From: Streptomyces sp. NBC_01551
GTDB lineage: Bacteria; Actinomycetota; Actinomycetes; Streptomycetales; Streptomycetaceae
NCBI RefSeq assembly: GCF_026339935.1
Contig: NZ_JAPEPX010000001.1
Coordinates: 4,645,501 to 4,709,500 of the forward strand
Direction of reading: 5' to 3'
Length of the DNA stretch: 64,000 nt
The translations under genes were made by a program, and so were the position numbers. The notes under the pieces are model-generated. The model had not been told where the DNA came from. It worked only from the letters and a program-made list of their open reading frames with translations, and did not search any database. Numbering within the stretch: the first letter of the stretch is position 1; each line of letters starts with the position of its first letter. This document shows, piece by piece, positions 35,622-44,098 of this stretch.

Positions 35622-35659
35622 ACGCCCCCGAAGGCCGCGAGTTCGGCCGCCGGGGGCGT
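35622..35659 (+). terminator. Hairpin terminator after the lipoprotein gene
   Basis: A two-part stem with outer arms ACGCCCCCG and CGGGGGCGT and inner GGCCG/CGGCC pairs, followed by TTTCC. It starts 19 bases after the lipoprotein stop codon. Confidence 0.75.
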
Positions 35660-35735
35660 TTCCGTGTCCGGACCCGGGGTAGCCGCGCCTTCACACGAGC
35701 GCGACCACACGAACGCGACTACGGAGGCGGGATCC

Positions 35736-35954
35736 ATGGGAGGAATCGGCGGCTGCATCGCCCTGATCGTGGTGGGGGCTGTCCTCACCTTCGCGAGCGA
35801 CTGGAAGATGGACGGCGTCAACCTCGACGTGGTCGGCCTGATCATGATGGCGGCCGGAGCCCTCGGCCTCGCGGTGTACGCGAGCGTCTTCAAGCGCCGC
35901 CGCGCCACGGCCGCCCTCCCCGTGGTGGACGAAACGCGGCGCGACGAGTTCTGA
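35736..35954 (+). CDS. DUF6458-like small membrane protein
   Basis: A 72-residue protein with two transmembrane helices (about residues 3-20 and 31-50) joined by a short loop, and a basic, Arg-rich tail facing the cytoplasm. The GGIGGCIALIVVGAVLTF start and the VDVVGLIMM-like second helix resemble the DUF6458 family of actinobacteria. I chose the ATG at 35736 after GGAGGCGG; the longer frame would place 24 polar residues ahead of the first helix. Function unknown. Confidence 0.8.
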   Translation: MGGIGGCIALIVVGAVLTFASDWKMDGVNLDVVGLIMMAAGALGLAVYASVFKRRRATAALPVVDETRRDEF

Positions 35955-35978
35955 CAGCCGGGCGGTCCCGCGCCGGTC

Positions 35979-37100
35979 CTACACCGGACGCCGCGCCCCC
36001 TCGTAGACCGGCAGCAGGGTGTCCAGGACGGCGTCCATCGAGAACGATCCGGCGGCCAGTCCGCGGGCCGCGCGGGAGGCCTTGTCGTTCGCGGCGGGGT
36101 CCAGCAGGTCGAGCACCGCCCGCGCGACGCCCGCCGGGCCCGGGTCCACCGCGTGGCCCGCGCCGGCCGCCGCGATGTCGCGGGCCAGCCCGTTGGAGTG
36201 CGTGACGACCGGCGGCACGCCGACCGCCAGGGCCTCCAGTACCGACATCGGGAACGGCTCTTCCACCGAGGGCAGTACGTACACGTGGGCCCGCCGCAGC
36301 TCGGCCAGGACCTCCTCGGCCGACAGCGCCCCCGGCACCGTGAAGCGCGCCGACAGCCCGAGCGCCCCGATCCGCGCCCGCACCGCCGCCAGCTCGCCCT
36401 CGTCGGGGCCGGCGACCACGAACTCGGCGTCCGGGTGCGCCGCGAGGACCGCCGGTGCCGCGTCCACGAAGTCGACCGGGCGCTTGCGGGCCTGGAGCCG
36501 CGCCGAGTACAGGATGCGCGGGGGACCGGCCGGGGCGGGCCGCTCGTCCTGCGCCGGGGTGCCGTTCACCAGCCGCACCGCCCGCGCGAGCGGGCCCCCG
36601 GCCACCGCCTCCAGGCCCTCGCGCTCGTGCGGGGTCAGGTACAGCAGGGCGTCCGCACCGCGCAGCAGCCGGCGTACCGCCACCGCGTCCAGCACCTTGG
36701 CCAGCGCCTTCCCGCTCGGGTCCACCATGCCGTGGGTCTGGAGCACCAGCGGCTTGCGCGCCCGCAGCGCCGCCAGGGCCACCGGCAGCGTCACCAGGTC
36801 CCGCGCCAGGTGTACGTGGACCACGTCCGCGTCCCGTACGAGACGGCCCGCCGAGGCCAGCAGGGCCGGGGAGGTCATCCCGCTGAAGCCCAGCGGCAGG
36901 ATCCGCCGGGCCGGGAAGAGCTTCGCCGGGACGCCCTCGACCGCCGTCGGCCACGGCTCGGGGAACCCCTCGCCCAGCGCCAGCAGCCGCGCCTCGTGGC
37001 CCCGCGCCCGCAGTCCCTTGGCCAGGTTCAGCGCGACCCGGACCGGGCCGCCGAAGGCGTGCGAGGGGGAGTGCAGCGTAACGGCGTGCAGGACTCTCAC
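35979..37100 (-). CDS. Glycosyltransferase family 4 (GT-B fold)
   Basis: A 373-residue glycosyltransferase with two Rossmann-like halves. The N-terminal half opens with VLHAVTLHSPSHAFGGPVRV, a GG acceptor loop. The C-terminal half has the sugar-nucleotide-binding region with SVEEPFPMSVLEALAVGVPPV, where the E-x7-E motif lies. It probably adds one sugar to the lipid-linked repeat unit on the cytoplasmic side. The GTG start at 37100 overlaps the stop of the acyltransferase gene by 4 bases (GTGA), so the two are coupled. Sugar specificity cannot be read from the sequence. Confidence 0.92.
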   Translation of the reverse strand: MRVLHAVTLHSPSHAFGGPVRVALNLAKGLRARGHEARLLALGEGFPEPWPTAVEGVPAKLFPARRILPLGFSGMTSPALLASAGRLVRDADVVHVHLARDLVTLPVALAALRARKPLVLQTHGMVDPSGKALAKVLDAVAVRRLLRGADALLYLTPHEREGLEAVAGGPLARAVRLVNGTPAQDERPAPAGPPRILYSARLQARKRPVDFVDAAPAVLAAHPDAEFVVAGPDEGELAAVRARIGALGLSARFTVPGALSAEEVLAELRRAHVYVLPSVEEPFPMSVLEALAVGVPPVVTHSNGLARDIAAAGAGHAVDPGPAGVARAVLDLLDPAANDKASRAARGLAAGSFSMDAVLDTLLPVYEGARRPV

Positions 37101-37651
37101 TTGGGCTCCTCGACCGGGCGGCGCTGCCCGTCCATCGTCTGCAGGGTCAGCGCGGGAAGGTTTCTGTGGACGACCGCCCCGGCGCCCGCGACCGCGCACC
37201 GGCCGATCGTGACCCCGGCCAGCACGGTCGCCCGTACGGCCACCCAGGCACCGTCCTCGACCACGATCGGGGCGTTGCGGTAGCGGAAGTCGGCGGCCCG
37301 GTGGTCGTGCGAGCCGGTGCACAGCATGGCCTCCTGCGAGACGCACACGTGCGAACCGATGGTCACCGGCTCCAGGTTGAGCAGCCAGGCGCCCTCGCCG
37401 ATCCAGGTGTGGTCCCCGACCGTCAGCTTCCACGGCCACAGCACCCGCACCCTGTGCCGGATCAGCACGCCCTCGCCGATCCGCGCCCCGAAGGCCCGCA
37501 GCAGCGCCACGCGCAGCCGCGCCGGGCAGAACCACGCCATGAACAGCGTGTTCATCACGGCGAACCAGAGCGCCTGCGTCAGCAGCCCGCGCCCCTTGTC
37601 GTATCCGGCCAGCGTGAACGCAGGAAGATCCCGCAACGGTCGCCCCTCCAT
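37097..37651 (-). CDS. WcaF-like hexapeptide acyltransferase
   Basis: A 184-residue enzyme of the left-handed beta-helix acetyltransferase family. Repeated hexapeptides are visible from about residue 55 (GARIGEGVLIRHRVRV, VTIGSHVCVSQEAMLCTGSHD, APIVVEDGAWVAVRATVLAGVTIG). The catalytic-type histidine in GSHDH is present. The N-terminal WFAVMNTLFMAWF segment is typical of colanic-acid WcaF relatives. It probably O-acetylates a sugar of the exopolysaccharide. It is the first gene of a two-gene operon with the following glycosyltransferase and is divergent from the polymerase gene. Confidence 0.9.
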   Translation of the reverse strand: MEGRPLRDLPAFTLAGYDKGRGLLTQALWFAVMNTLFMAWFCPARLRVALLRAFGARIGEGVLIRHRVRVLWPWKLTVGDHTWIGEGAWLLNLEPVTIGSHVCVSQEAMLCTGSHDHRAADFRYRNAPIVVEDGAWVAVRATVLAGVTIGRCAVAGAGAVVHRNLPALTLQTMDGQRRPVEEPK

Positions 37652-37730
37652 CTGCCCCCCGGCGCCTCCCCGGGCGTCGCCCGCTCAGATTAGACTGCGC
37701 GCGGACCAGGCACATGGGGTGGGGGCGGCA

Positions 37731-39254
37731 GTGGCAACGGACGTACGCGAACCCGCCGTTGCGCCGCGACGGCCGCGGCCGGCACCCGACGCCGAGGACG
37801 AGAAGCGCTGGGGCCGGATCACCACCCCGCGCACGCTGCTCTCGCGGGCGCTGTCCGTACCGCTCATCCTCGGCTTCACCGTCTTCCTGCCGCTGTTCGT
37901 CGCCGTCCAGTCGGGCGACGGGCAGCGCGACGCGGCCTACTGGCTCCAGCTCCTGCTCACCATGTACGCGGGCGCCCGGCTCTCCGCGATGGTGCTGACC
38001 AGCCGGCGCAAGCTGCTCCAGGGCTCGTTCTGGCTCTTCGTCTACATGGCGATGGGCGTGGCCCCGCTCGCCCAGGCCGTCCTCGGCCGGGTCCCGACCC
38101 CCGTGGTCGGACCGCGCTCCGACCTCACGCTCGCCATCGGGCTGGTGCTGCTCGGCTGTACGGCGTTCGACGTGGGCGTCCTGCTCGCCCGCCACCGCCC
38201 TGCGGGCCGCGCGGGCGGCTCCCAGAAGGAGCCGCGGCCGGTCATGGCGCACCGGCGCCGCCTCCAGCTCCTCACGGGGATCGCGTTCCTGTGCAGCGCG
38301 GCGTTCATCATGAAGCTCGGCGGCCCGGCGGTGTTCTTCTCCAGCCGCCAGGAGATCATCGCGGGCATCGAGGAGGCGGGCGTCTCCAACGGCGACGGCC
38401 AGGCCGGCCAGGCGCTCCTGCGCGGCTTCGGCACGGTACCGGCGCTGCTGTCCCTGCTCCTCTACACCCGCTGGCTGATCACCTCGACGTACGCCCGCCG
38501 CAAGGTCTCGGTCATCGCCACCTGGGCGGCGCTCGCCGTCCTCAACCTGGTGGTCAACAACCCGGTCTCGAACCCGCGGTACTGGTTCCTCACGGTGCTG
38601 TTCGCGCTGCTGTTCACCGTCTTCCCGGTGAGCGCGGCGATGTACCGGGTGGCGCTGTCGATGGCGGTGGTCGTCGCCCTGCTGGTCTTCCCGTTCGCGG
38701 ACCGCTTCCGGTACGACGAGAAGAACTACAAGCCGGTCGAGACCACTTCCTTCCTGGAGCCGATGGCCCTCAAGGACTACGACCAGATCGGCATGTTCGC
38801 CAACACCATCACCTTCTCCGATTCCGGCCCCGGACACTTCTACGGGCGCCAGCTCGCCGGCTCGGTCTTCTTCGCGGTGCCGCGCTCGGTGTGGCCGGGC
38901 AAGCCGCGCGACACGGGCGTGATGGTCGGGCAGTGGATGGGCACGGTCAACACCAACCTCTCCTCCCCGATCTGGGCGGAGCTGTGGATCGACTTCGGTC
39001 CACTGGGCATGGGCGCGGGCCTCCTCGCCCTGGGTTACGCCGCCGCGCGCGTGGACCGCCGCTACGCCAGACGCGCCACCCGCCGCTCGCCCCCGGGCAG
39101 CCTGATCTCGGTGGTGGTCCCCCTCGTCGCGGGCTACTCCTTCATCCTCCTGCGGGGCCCCCTCCTCCAGGCCTCGGGCCGCGTCGCCATCGCCGCCCTC
39201 TGCCTGGCCCTGGTGGCCACCTACCGCCAGGACAGGTCCACCACCCTCCACTGA
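37731..39254 (+). CDS. Wzy-like O-antigen/exopolysaccharide polymerase
   Basis: A 507-residue integral membrane protein with about 11-12 hydrophobic helices. A long extracytoplasmic loop near residues 320-420 includes PRSVWPGKPRDTGVMVGQWM, as in polysaccharide polymerases of the O-antigen polymerase group. It would join exported repeat units into long chains at the outer face of the membrane. The start is taken as GTG at 37731; a GTG at 37719 is also possible. It is divergent from the acyltransferase gene across a 79-bp gap and convergent with the flippase gene, with only 31 bases between the stops. Confidence 0.85.
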   Translation: MATDVREPAVAPRRPRPAPDAEDEKRWGRITTPRTLLSRALSVPLILGFTVFLPLFVAVQSGDGQRDAAYWLQLLLTMYAGARLSAMVLTSRRKLLQGSFWLFVYMAMGVAPLAQAVLGRVPTPVVGPRSDLTLAIGLVLLGCTAFDVGVLLARHRPAGRAGGSQKEPRPVMAHRRRLQLLTGIAFLCSAAFIMKLGGPAVFFSSRQEIIAGIEEAGVSNGDGQAGQALLRGFGTVPALLSLLLYTRWLITSTYARRKVSVIATWAALAVLNLVVNNPVSNPRYWFLTVLFALLFTVFPVSAAMYRVALSMAVVVALLVFPFADRFRYDEKNYKPVETTSFLEPMALKDYDQIGMFANTITFSDSGPGHFYGRQLAGSVFFAVPRSVWPGKPRDTGVMVGQWMGTVNTNLSSPIWAELWIDFGPLGMGAGLLALGYAAARVDRRYARRATRRSPPGSLISVVVPLVAGYSFILLRGPLLQASGRVAIAALCLALVATYRQDRSTTLH

Positions 39255-39285
39255 CGCGGCCCGGTGCCCTCCGCGCCGCCGTTGT

Positions 39286-40524
39286 CTACCGCGCCGCGTC
39301 GGCGACGGAGGCGGGGGCCTGGGCGGGGCCGGCGGCCGGGGCGGGGAGGCGGGTGACGCGGAGCCAGGCGGCGGTGGCCTTGAGGGCCGAGCCGGCCGCC
39401 AGGCCCCAGGCGGCGCCCGTCACGCCGAACGCCGCGTAGCCGCCGAGAAGCAGGGCCACCGACAGCAGGGAGAAGACGACCTGGAGGGACAGGGTGGCCT
39501 TCGGGTTCAGGACGCGCAGGGTGAGCAGGGCGCAGGTGCCCAGGCCCATCACCGCGTACTGCGCCCCCGTCGCCGGGAGGAGCGCGGAGGTCGCCGCCCA
39601 GGTGCCGCCCAGGAGGTGGCGGCCCGGGCCGGCGGGGAGGGAGTGGAGCACGGCCGCCCATCCGGCGGCCAGCAGGGCCAGCGCGCCGCCCATCAGGGCC
39701 GTGAGCCGGACCACGCCGCGCTTTCCCGAAGCGCGCCCCACCACCGGCGGCCCGAACGCGTTCGCCGAGTTGAACAGGACGTTCAGCGGGCCGAAGAGGG
39801 TCGTGGCGCCGCGTAGCGCGCCCACCGCCAGAGGGGTGGCGAACAGACCCAGGCCCAGCACCGCCAGCTGGCTGGAGCCGTTGCCCACCGCGAACTCGAT
39901 CACGAAGCGCCGGCCGAGGTGCCCGCGGCGCAGGTACGGGCGGACGTCGGCGCCGATCCCGCGCACGTACGGCCGGAGCAGCCACAGGCCCAGCCCCAGC
40001 GCCGGCAGCGCCGAGACGCCCCACACCAGCACCAGCCGCCCGGCCGAGGCCCCCGAGGGCTGGATCGCCAGCGCCGCGACCACGCACGCCAGCCGCAACG
40101 CGTCGGCGGCCAGTGCCCGCTGCGGCGCCCGCAGCGCCGAGAAGCAGTACCGCAGCCCGTCCTGCACCAGCACCAGCGGCAGTACGAGGCCCAGCGCGAG
40201 GAACGCCCACCCCGACGGCCCCGGCAGCAACAGCCCCACACCCGCGAGCACCGCGCCGACCACCATCGACGCCGCGCCCGTGAACGCCACCGCGGACCGG
40301 CACACCGCCCCGAGCCCGTCGCCCTTCTCCAGCACCACCGTCTGGCCGACGTACGCCATGTTCAGCCCGAGCAGCACGCTGAAGGCGACGTACACCATCG
40401 AGAAGTCGGCGAAGCCGGCCGCCGACGACAGCCGCGCGGCCAGTACCAGCACCAGGATGTTCGTGGCGCTGGACGCCGCCTGGTCCAGGATCGAGGAGAC
40501 CGCCGCGAGGCCTCGCCGGCTCAC
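39286..40524 (-). CDS. Wzx-like polysaccharide flippase
   Basis: A 412-residue membrane protein with about 12 predicted helices and no soluble domain, resembling MATE/MOP-superfamily flippases. It would move the lipid-linked repeat unit across the membrane. The first helix contains the SSATNILVLVLAARLSSAA pattern common in the family. The GTG at 40524 overlaps the stop of the chain-length regulator by 4 bases (GTGA). It is the third gene of the operon: glycosyltransferase, chain-length regulator, flippase. With the polymerase it completes a Wzx/Wzy system. Confidence 0.85.
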   Translation of the reverse strand: MSRRGLAAVSSILDQAASSATNILVLVLAARLSSAAGFADFSMVYVAFSVLLGLNMAYVGQTVVLEKGDGLGAVCRSAVAFTGAASMVVGAVLAGVGLLLPGPSGWAFLALGLVLPLVLVQDGLRYCFSALRAPQRALAADALRLACVVAALAIQPSGASAGRLVLVWGVSALPALGLGLWLLRPYVRGIGADVRPYLRRGHLGRRFVIEFAVGNGSSQLAVLGLGLFATPLAVGALRGATTLFGPLNVLFNSANAFGPPVVGRASGKRGVVRLTALMGGALALLAAGWAAVLHSLPAGPGRHLLGGTWAATSALLPATGAQYAVMGLGTCALLTLRVLNPKATLSLQVVFSLLSVALLLGGYAAFGVTGAAWGLAAGSALKATAAWLRVTRLPAPAAGPAQAPASVADAAR

Positions 40525-42254
40525 CTGCGGCCCGTACGGACCGTGCGCAGGGCGACGGTGTCGGTGCCGTCCCCGGGAATCGGCGGCTGATCCGGATCGT
40601 CCTCGTCCACCGCGGGCACCGGCCCGGCGGCCGGCGTCGAAGGAGCGGGCGCCGTGCCCTTGCGGCCCCGGCCGCGCTTGTCGCCCGGAAGCGGCGCGTG
40701 CAGCACCGCGCCCAGCACCGTGCCCCCGGCCCCGCTGATCAGCTCCCGGATCCGGGACAGGTCGCTGCGGTGCACGGCGCGCGGGTCGCAGACGACGAGG
40801 ACGCCGTCCACGCGGTCGACCAGGGCCAGCGCGTCCGCGTACGAGAGCACCGGCGGCGCGAGCACCACGACCGTCGAGTTGGGCGAGTCGGCCTCGGAGA
40901 TCAGCCGGGTGGTTTGCGGCGAGGTCAGCGCGCGGGCCACGTTGCGGGCCCGCTCGCCCGGGATCAGGTCGAACGCGCCCGACTCCCCGGCGTCCACGAC
41001 GAGCTGCCGCCCGCCGGGCCAGTCGGTGTCCCCGTGCCCGGGGTGTCCGCCGGAGCCCGCGCCGTCCGGCAGCCGGCTCCAACGGGGCCGCCCGCCCGCG
41101 TCGGTCGGCAGCTGGCTGGCCAGCACCGGCGTACGCAGGTCGGCCTCGATGAGCAGCACGTCCTTGCCGGTCTCCGCGAAGGACGCGGCCAGGTTCACGG
41201 CCACGGCGGCGGCCATCTCGCTGCTGCCGCGCGGGGCCACCACCAGCAGTCGGCGCCGGTCGGCGAACCGGGCGTCGTAGGCGAGCCGGAACGCCACCGA
41301 GCGGAACTCCTCGGCGAGCCGGGGATCCTCCTCGCCCGCCGCGAGCAGCGGCCCGCCGTCGGTCTTGCCCCGCGGCAGGGAGCCCAGCACGGGCGCGCGC
41401 AGGGACCGGGCGACGTCGCCCTCGGAGCGCGGCGCCGGGTCGAAGACGAGCCGTACCCACGCGGCGAGCAGGCCGAGGGCGAGGCCCACGGCTGCCCCGA
41501 GCGTGAGCGACATGGGCAGGCCCGGGCCGTCGGGCGCGGTGGGCGCGGTCGCCGGGCTGGTGACCCGGCCCGGGGTCATGTCCAGGGCTTCCAGCTTGGT
41601 GATGCTGCTGTTGTAGCGGCCGACCTCGCTCTGCAGGTCCGTCTTGCTGGAGTTGGCGGCGTCGCGCGCGGATCCGGCCGGCATCCGGGCGATGTCCTTG
41701 GCGAGCTCGTCCAGTTGCTTGGCCACCGGGTCGCGCTGGTCCTGGTAGCCCTTGACCATCTTGTCGCGCGTGACGTCGAGGGCCTCCTGCCGCTTCAGCA
41801 GGTACGCCTCGGTCAGCGCGTTCGCGCGCCGGGCGGCCTCCTTGGGGGAGGAGGAGGTGTAGGTGAAGCGGAGCACCATCGTCTGCGGCGGGTTCGTCAC
41901 CTGGAGCCCGCTGCGCAGGGCGGCGAGGCCGGTCGCGGAGACGCCGAGCTTCTTCGCCGCCTCGGTGGCTATGGAGCTGGAGAGCGCGACCTGCCGCTCG
42001 GAGCCGATGTTGATCGCCTTGTCGGGCGCGAGGCTCGGGTTGAACGGGTCGTCGGTCGGCGCGCGCAGCACGATGTCCGCGACGGAGACGTACGTGTCGG
42101 CGGTGGAGATGCCGAGGTAGACGCCGCCCAGCAAGCCGATCCCGATGCCGGCCCCGATGAGGCGGCGGTAGCGAAGGAGCTGGCGGAACTGGTCGCGCAG
42201 CAGGTCGGGTTCGTCCTCGGCCGGGGGTCCCGCCGGGCGGTTCGTCTCGATCAC
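40521..42254 (-). CDS. Wzz/BY-kinase-like chain-length regulator with degenerate kinase domain
   Basis: A 577-residue polysaccharide co-polymerase. An N-terminal Wzz-type domain is bounded by two transmembrane helices (about 33-50 and 248-268) with a coiled extracytoplasmic part between them. A cytoplasmic domain related to bacterial tyrosine kinases follows (about 310-510). The position of the Walker A loop reads APRGSSEMA (340-348) without the GK[ST] triad, and the Walker B position reads VVVLAPPVL (462-470) without its Asp. Only the A' motif (LLIEADLRTP) survives. A Pro-rich tail without a tyrosine cluster ends the protein. It is coupled by GTGA overlaps on both sides. It likely sets chain length without being an active kinase. 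Confidence 0.85.
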   Translation of the reverse strand: MIETNRPAGPPAEDEPDLLRDQFRQLLRYRRLIGAGIGIGLLGGVYLGISTADTYVSVADIVLRAPTDDPFNPSLAPDKAINIGSERQVALSSSIATEAAKKLGVSATGLAALRSGLQVTNPPQTMVLRFTYTSSSPKEAARRANALTEAYLLKRQEALDVTRDKMVKGYQDQRDPVAKQLDELAKDIARMPAGSARDAANSSKTDLQSEVGRYNSSITKLEALDMTPGRVTSPATAPTAPDGPGLPMSLTLGAAVGLALGLLAAWVRLVFDPAPRSEGDVARSLRAPVLGSLPRGKTDGGPLLAAGEEDPRLAEEFRSVAFRLAYDARFADRRRLLVVAPRGSSEMAAAVAVNLAASFAETGKDVLLIEADLRTPVLASQLPTDAGGRPRWSRLPDGAGSGGHPGHGDTDWPGGRQLVVDAGESGAFDLIPGERARNVARALTSPQTTRLISEADSPNSTVVVLAPPVLSYADALALVDRVDGVLVVCDPRAVHRSDLSRIRELISGAGGTVLGAVLHAPLPGDKRGRGRKGTAPAPSTPAAGPVPAVDEDDPDQPPIPGDGTDTVALRTVRTGRR

Positions 42255-43486
42255 GGCCGGGTACCCCCAAGTGCTTCGTCGATCAGTGCGTCGATGCGGG
42301 CCAGGCCCGCCTCGCGGCTCAGGTGCGCCGCCACGTGGCGCGGTCCGGCCGCTCCCAGCCGGTCCGCGCCCTCGGGGTCCTGGGCCAGCGCCCGTACGGC
42401 CTTCAGCAGGGCCCCCGGATCCTCCGGCGCCACGAGCACCCCCGCGCCCGAACGCTCCACTTCCTGGGCGGTGCCGCCCCGCGCCGCGACGGAGGCGACG
42501 ACGGGCCGGCCGGCCTGGAAGTAGGAGGTGAGTTTGGACGGCACGCTCATGTCCATCACGGCGGCGTGCTGCGTGACCGCGAGGACGTCCGCCGCGGCGA
42601 GGACATCCGGGAACTCGCCGTCCGCGGCAGGGGGGATGATGTCCAGATTCGGTACGTCGGCCGCGAGGTCGGCGAGGGCCGCGCGCTGGCTGCCGTCGCC
42701 CATGAGGACGAAGCGGACGTCCGGATCCAGCCGTGCCGCGCCGACCAGGACTTCGAGACCCTGCTTGAGGCCCATGTTCCCGGAGTGCAGGACGACCGTC
42801 TGGCCGGGGGCCCAGCCGAGGTGCCGCCGGGTCTCCCCGCGCGGCTTCGTCGGCAGCGGCACGTGCGACCAGTTGGGCACGAGCCGGATCTTCGCCGGGT
42901 CCACGCCCATCCCGACGACGCGATCCACGAAGGTCTCGTGGATCACGCCGACCAGGGTGGCCCGCCTGAGCGTGTACGCCTCGGCGCGCCCGGCGATCAC
43001 GGCGGCCTTGTCGCCACCGCTGATCCCGCTCTGCGCGGCGGCGGCGCCCATCAGGTCCTGGACCACCGGGACGAACGGGACCTTCCAGCGCGCCGCGAGC
43101 CGGGCGGCCGTCACCCCGCCCGCCAGGCTGGGCATTTGGGCCAGGATCGCGTCCGGCCTCGGCATCCGGGGCGGGGCCACGGCGCCGTGCAGCAGAATCG
43201 ATCCTTCGAACAGGGCCCGCTTCACGGCGGTCTGACGGGCCGGCACCGTGTGCGCGCGCCGGTGCACCGTGACCCCCGCGCGCCGTTCCGTGCGCCGGAG
43301 CGCCCCCTTGTACTCCGGCTCCAGGGACCACGCCGGGTAGTGCGGCATACCCGCGAGGACGTGGGTCTCGTGGCCGAGATCTGCCCAGTGCTCCGCGATC
43401 TGCGTGGCGTACGGGCCAATGCCCGCGTGCTCGGGAGCGTAATTGGTGGAAACCAGCAGCAAGCGCCGGTGACCGGATCTGGACAC
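42251..43486 (-). CDS. Glycosyltransferase family 4
   Basis: A 411-residue GT-B glycosyltransferase, similar in layout to WcaI/WbuB-type enzymes. The N-terminus reads LLLVSTNYAPEHAGIGPYATQIAEH. The C-terminal half has VVLHSGNMGLKQGLEVLV and SVPSKLTSYFQAGRPVVAS, the donor-binding region. It would add a sugar to the growing lipid-linked unit. I chose the GTG at 43486, which follows GAAGGGGA; a start 11 codons earlier is possible. It is first in the three-gene operon and overlaps the chain-length regulator by 4 bases. Confidence 0.92.
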   Translation of the reverse strand: MSRSGHRRLLLVSTNYAPEHAGIGPYATQIAEHWADLGHETHVLAGMPHYPAWSLEPEYKGALRRTERRAGVTVHRRAHTVPARQTAVKRALFEGSILLHGAVAPPRMPRPDAILAQMPSLAGGVTAARLAARWKVPFVPVVQDLMGAAAAQSGISGGDKAAVIAGRAEAYTLRRATLVGVIHETFVDRVVGMGVDPAKIRLVPNWSHVPLPTKPRGETRRHLGWAPGQTVVLHSGNMGLKQGLEVLVGAARLDPDVRFVLMGDGSQRAALADLAADVPNLDIIPPAADGEFPDVLAAADVLAVTQHAAVMDMSVPSKLTSYFQAGRPVVASVAARGGTAQEVERSGAGVLVAPEDPGALLKAVRALAQDPEGADRLGAAGPRHVAAHLSREAGLARIDALIDEALGGTRP

Positions 43487-43612
43487 TGAACGTCCCCTTC
43501 TCCCCTGGATGATGCGCACGTCACCCTATTCGTTCACCGTCCTGGTGCGGAACGTGCACGCTATTGTCTGCTAATCCGCCACACCGGGGGGTGTGGCTGC
43601 TGGGGGGTAACA

Positions 43613-44098
43613 ATGACGGAGCGCGACATGTCCGACCTTGGCGCCGGCGCGCGCAGACCATACCGAGTCGGCTACGCGCCGGGCGCCTACGACCTGTTCC
43701 ACATCGGGCACCTCAACATCCTGCGCCACGCCCGGAGTCAGTGCGACTACCTGGTGGCCGGAGTCGTCTCCGACGAGATGGCCGAACGGGCCAAGGGGCG
43801 CCGCCCGATGATCCCTCTCGTCGAGCGGCTGGAAATCGTCCGCAGCGTCAAGTACGTGGACGCCGCCTTCGTCGAGACGGTCCCGGACAAGGTGGAGACC
43901 TGGAAGCAGGTCCGCTTCGACGTCATCTTCAAGGGCGACGACTGGCGGGGCACGCCCAAGGGCGACAAGCTGGAACGGGACTTCGCCCCGGTCGGCGTCG
44001 ACGTCGTCTACTTCCCCTACACCGTGCACACGTCCAGCACCCAGCTGCGCCGGGCGCTGGACGCGCTGTCGCAGCCCCTCAGCGCGGAACGGCGCTGA
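43613..44098 (+). CDS. Cytidylyltransferase-like nucleotidyltransferase
   Basis: A 161-residue nucleotidyltransferase of the glycerol-3-phosphate cytidylyltransferase (TagD) type. It shows GAYDLFHIGHLNILRHA with the HxGH active-site motif, the FKGDDWRG loop in the position of the usual RTEGIST region, and a C-terminal TSSTQLRRAL. It should join CTP (or ATP) to an alcohol or sugar phosphate. The next gene, convergent and overlapping by 20 bases, is a CDP-alcohol phosphotransferase that uses such products. Together they may make a phospholipid or a phosphoalcohol substituent. The substrate is not determined by the sequence. Confidence 0.88.
   Translation: MTERDMSDLGAGARRPYRVGYAPGAYDLFHIGHLNILRHARSQCDYLVAGVVSDEMAERAKGRRPMIPLVERLEIVRSVKYVDAAFVETVPDKVETWKQVRFDVIFKGDDWRGTPKGDKLERDFAPVGVDVVYFPYTVHTSSTQLRRALDALSQPLSAERR

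Noticed and set aside
36153..37283. Long plus-strand frames opposite the glycosyltransferase and acyltransferase genes
   Set aside because: Composition is typical of antisense frames in GC-rich DNA (Arg/His/Gln rich); the minus-strand proteins have clear family motifs.
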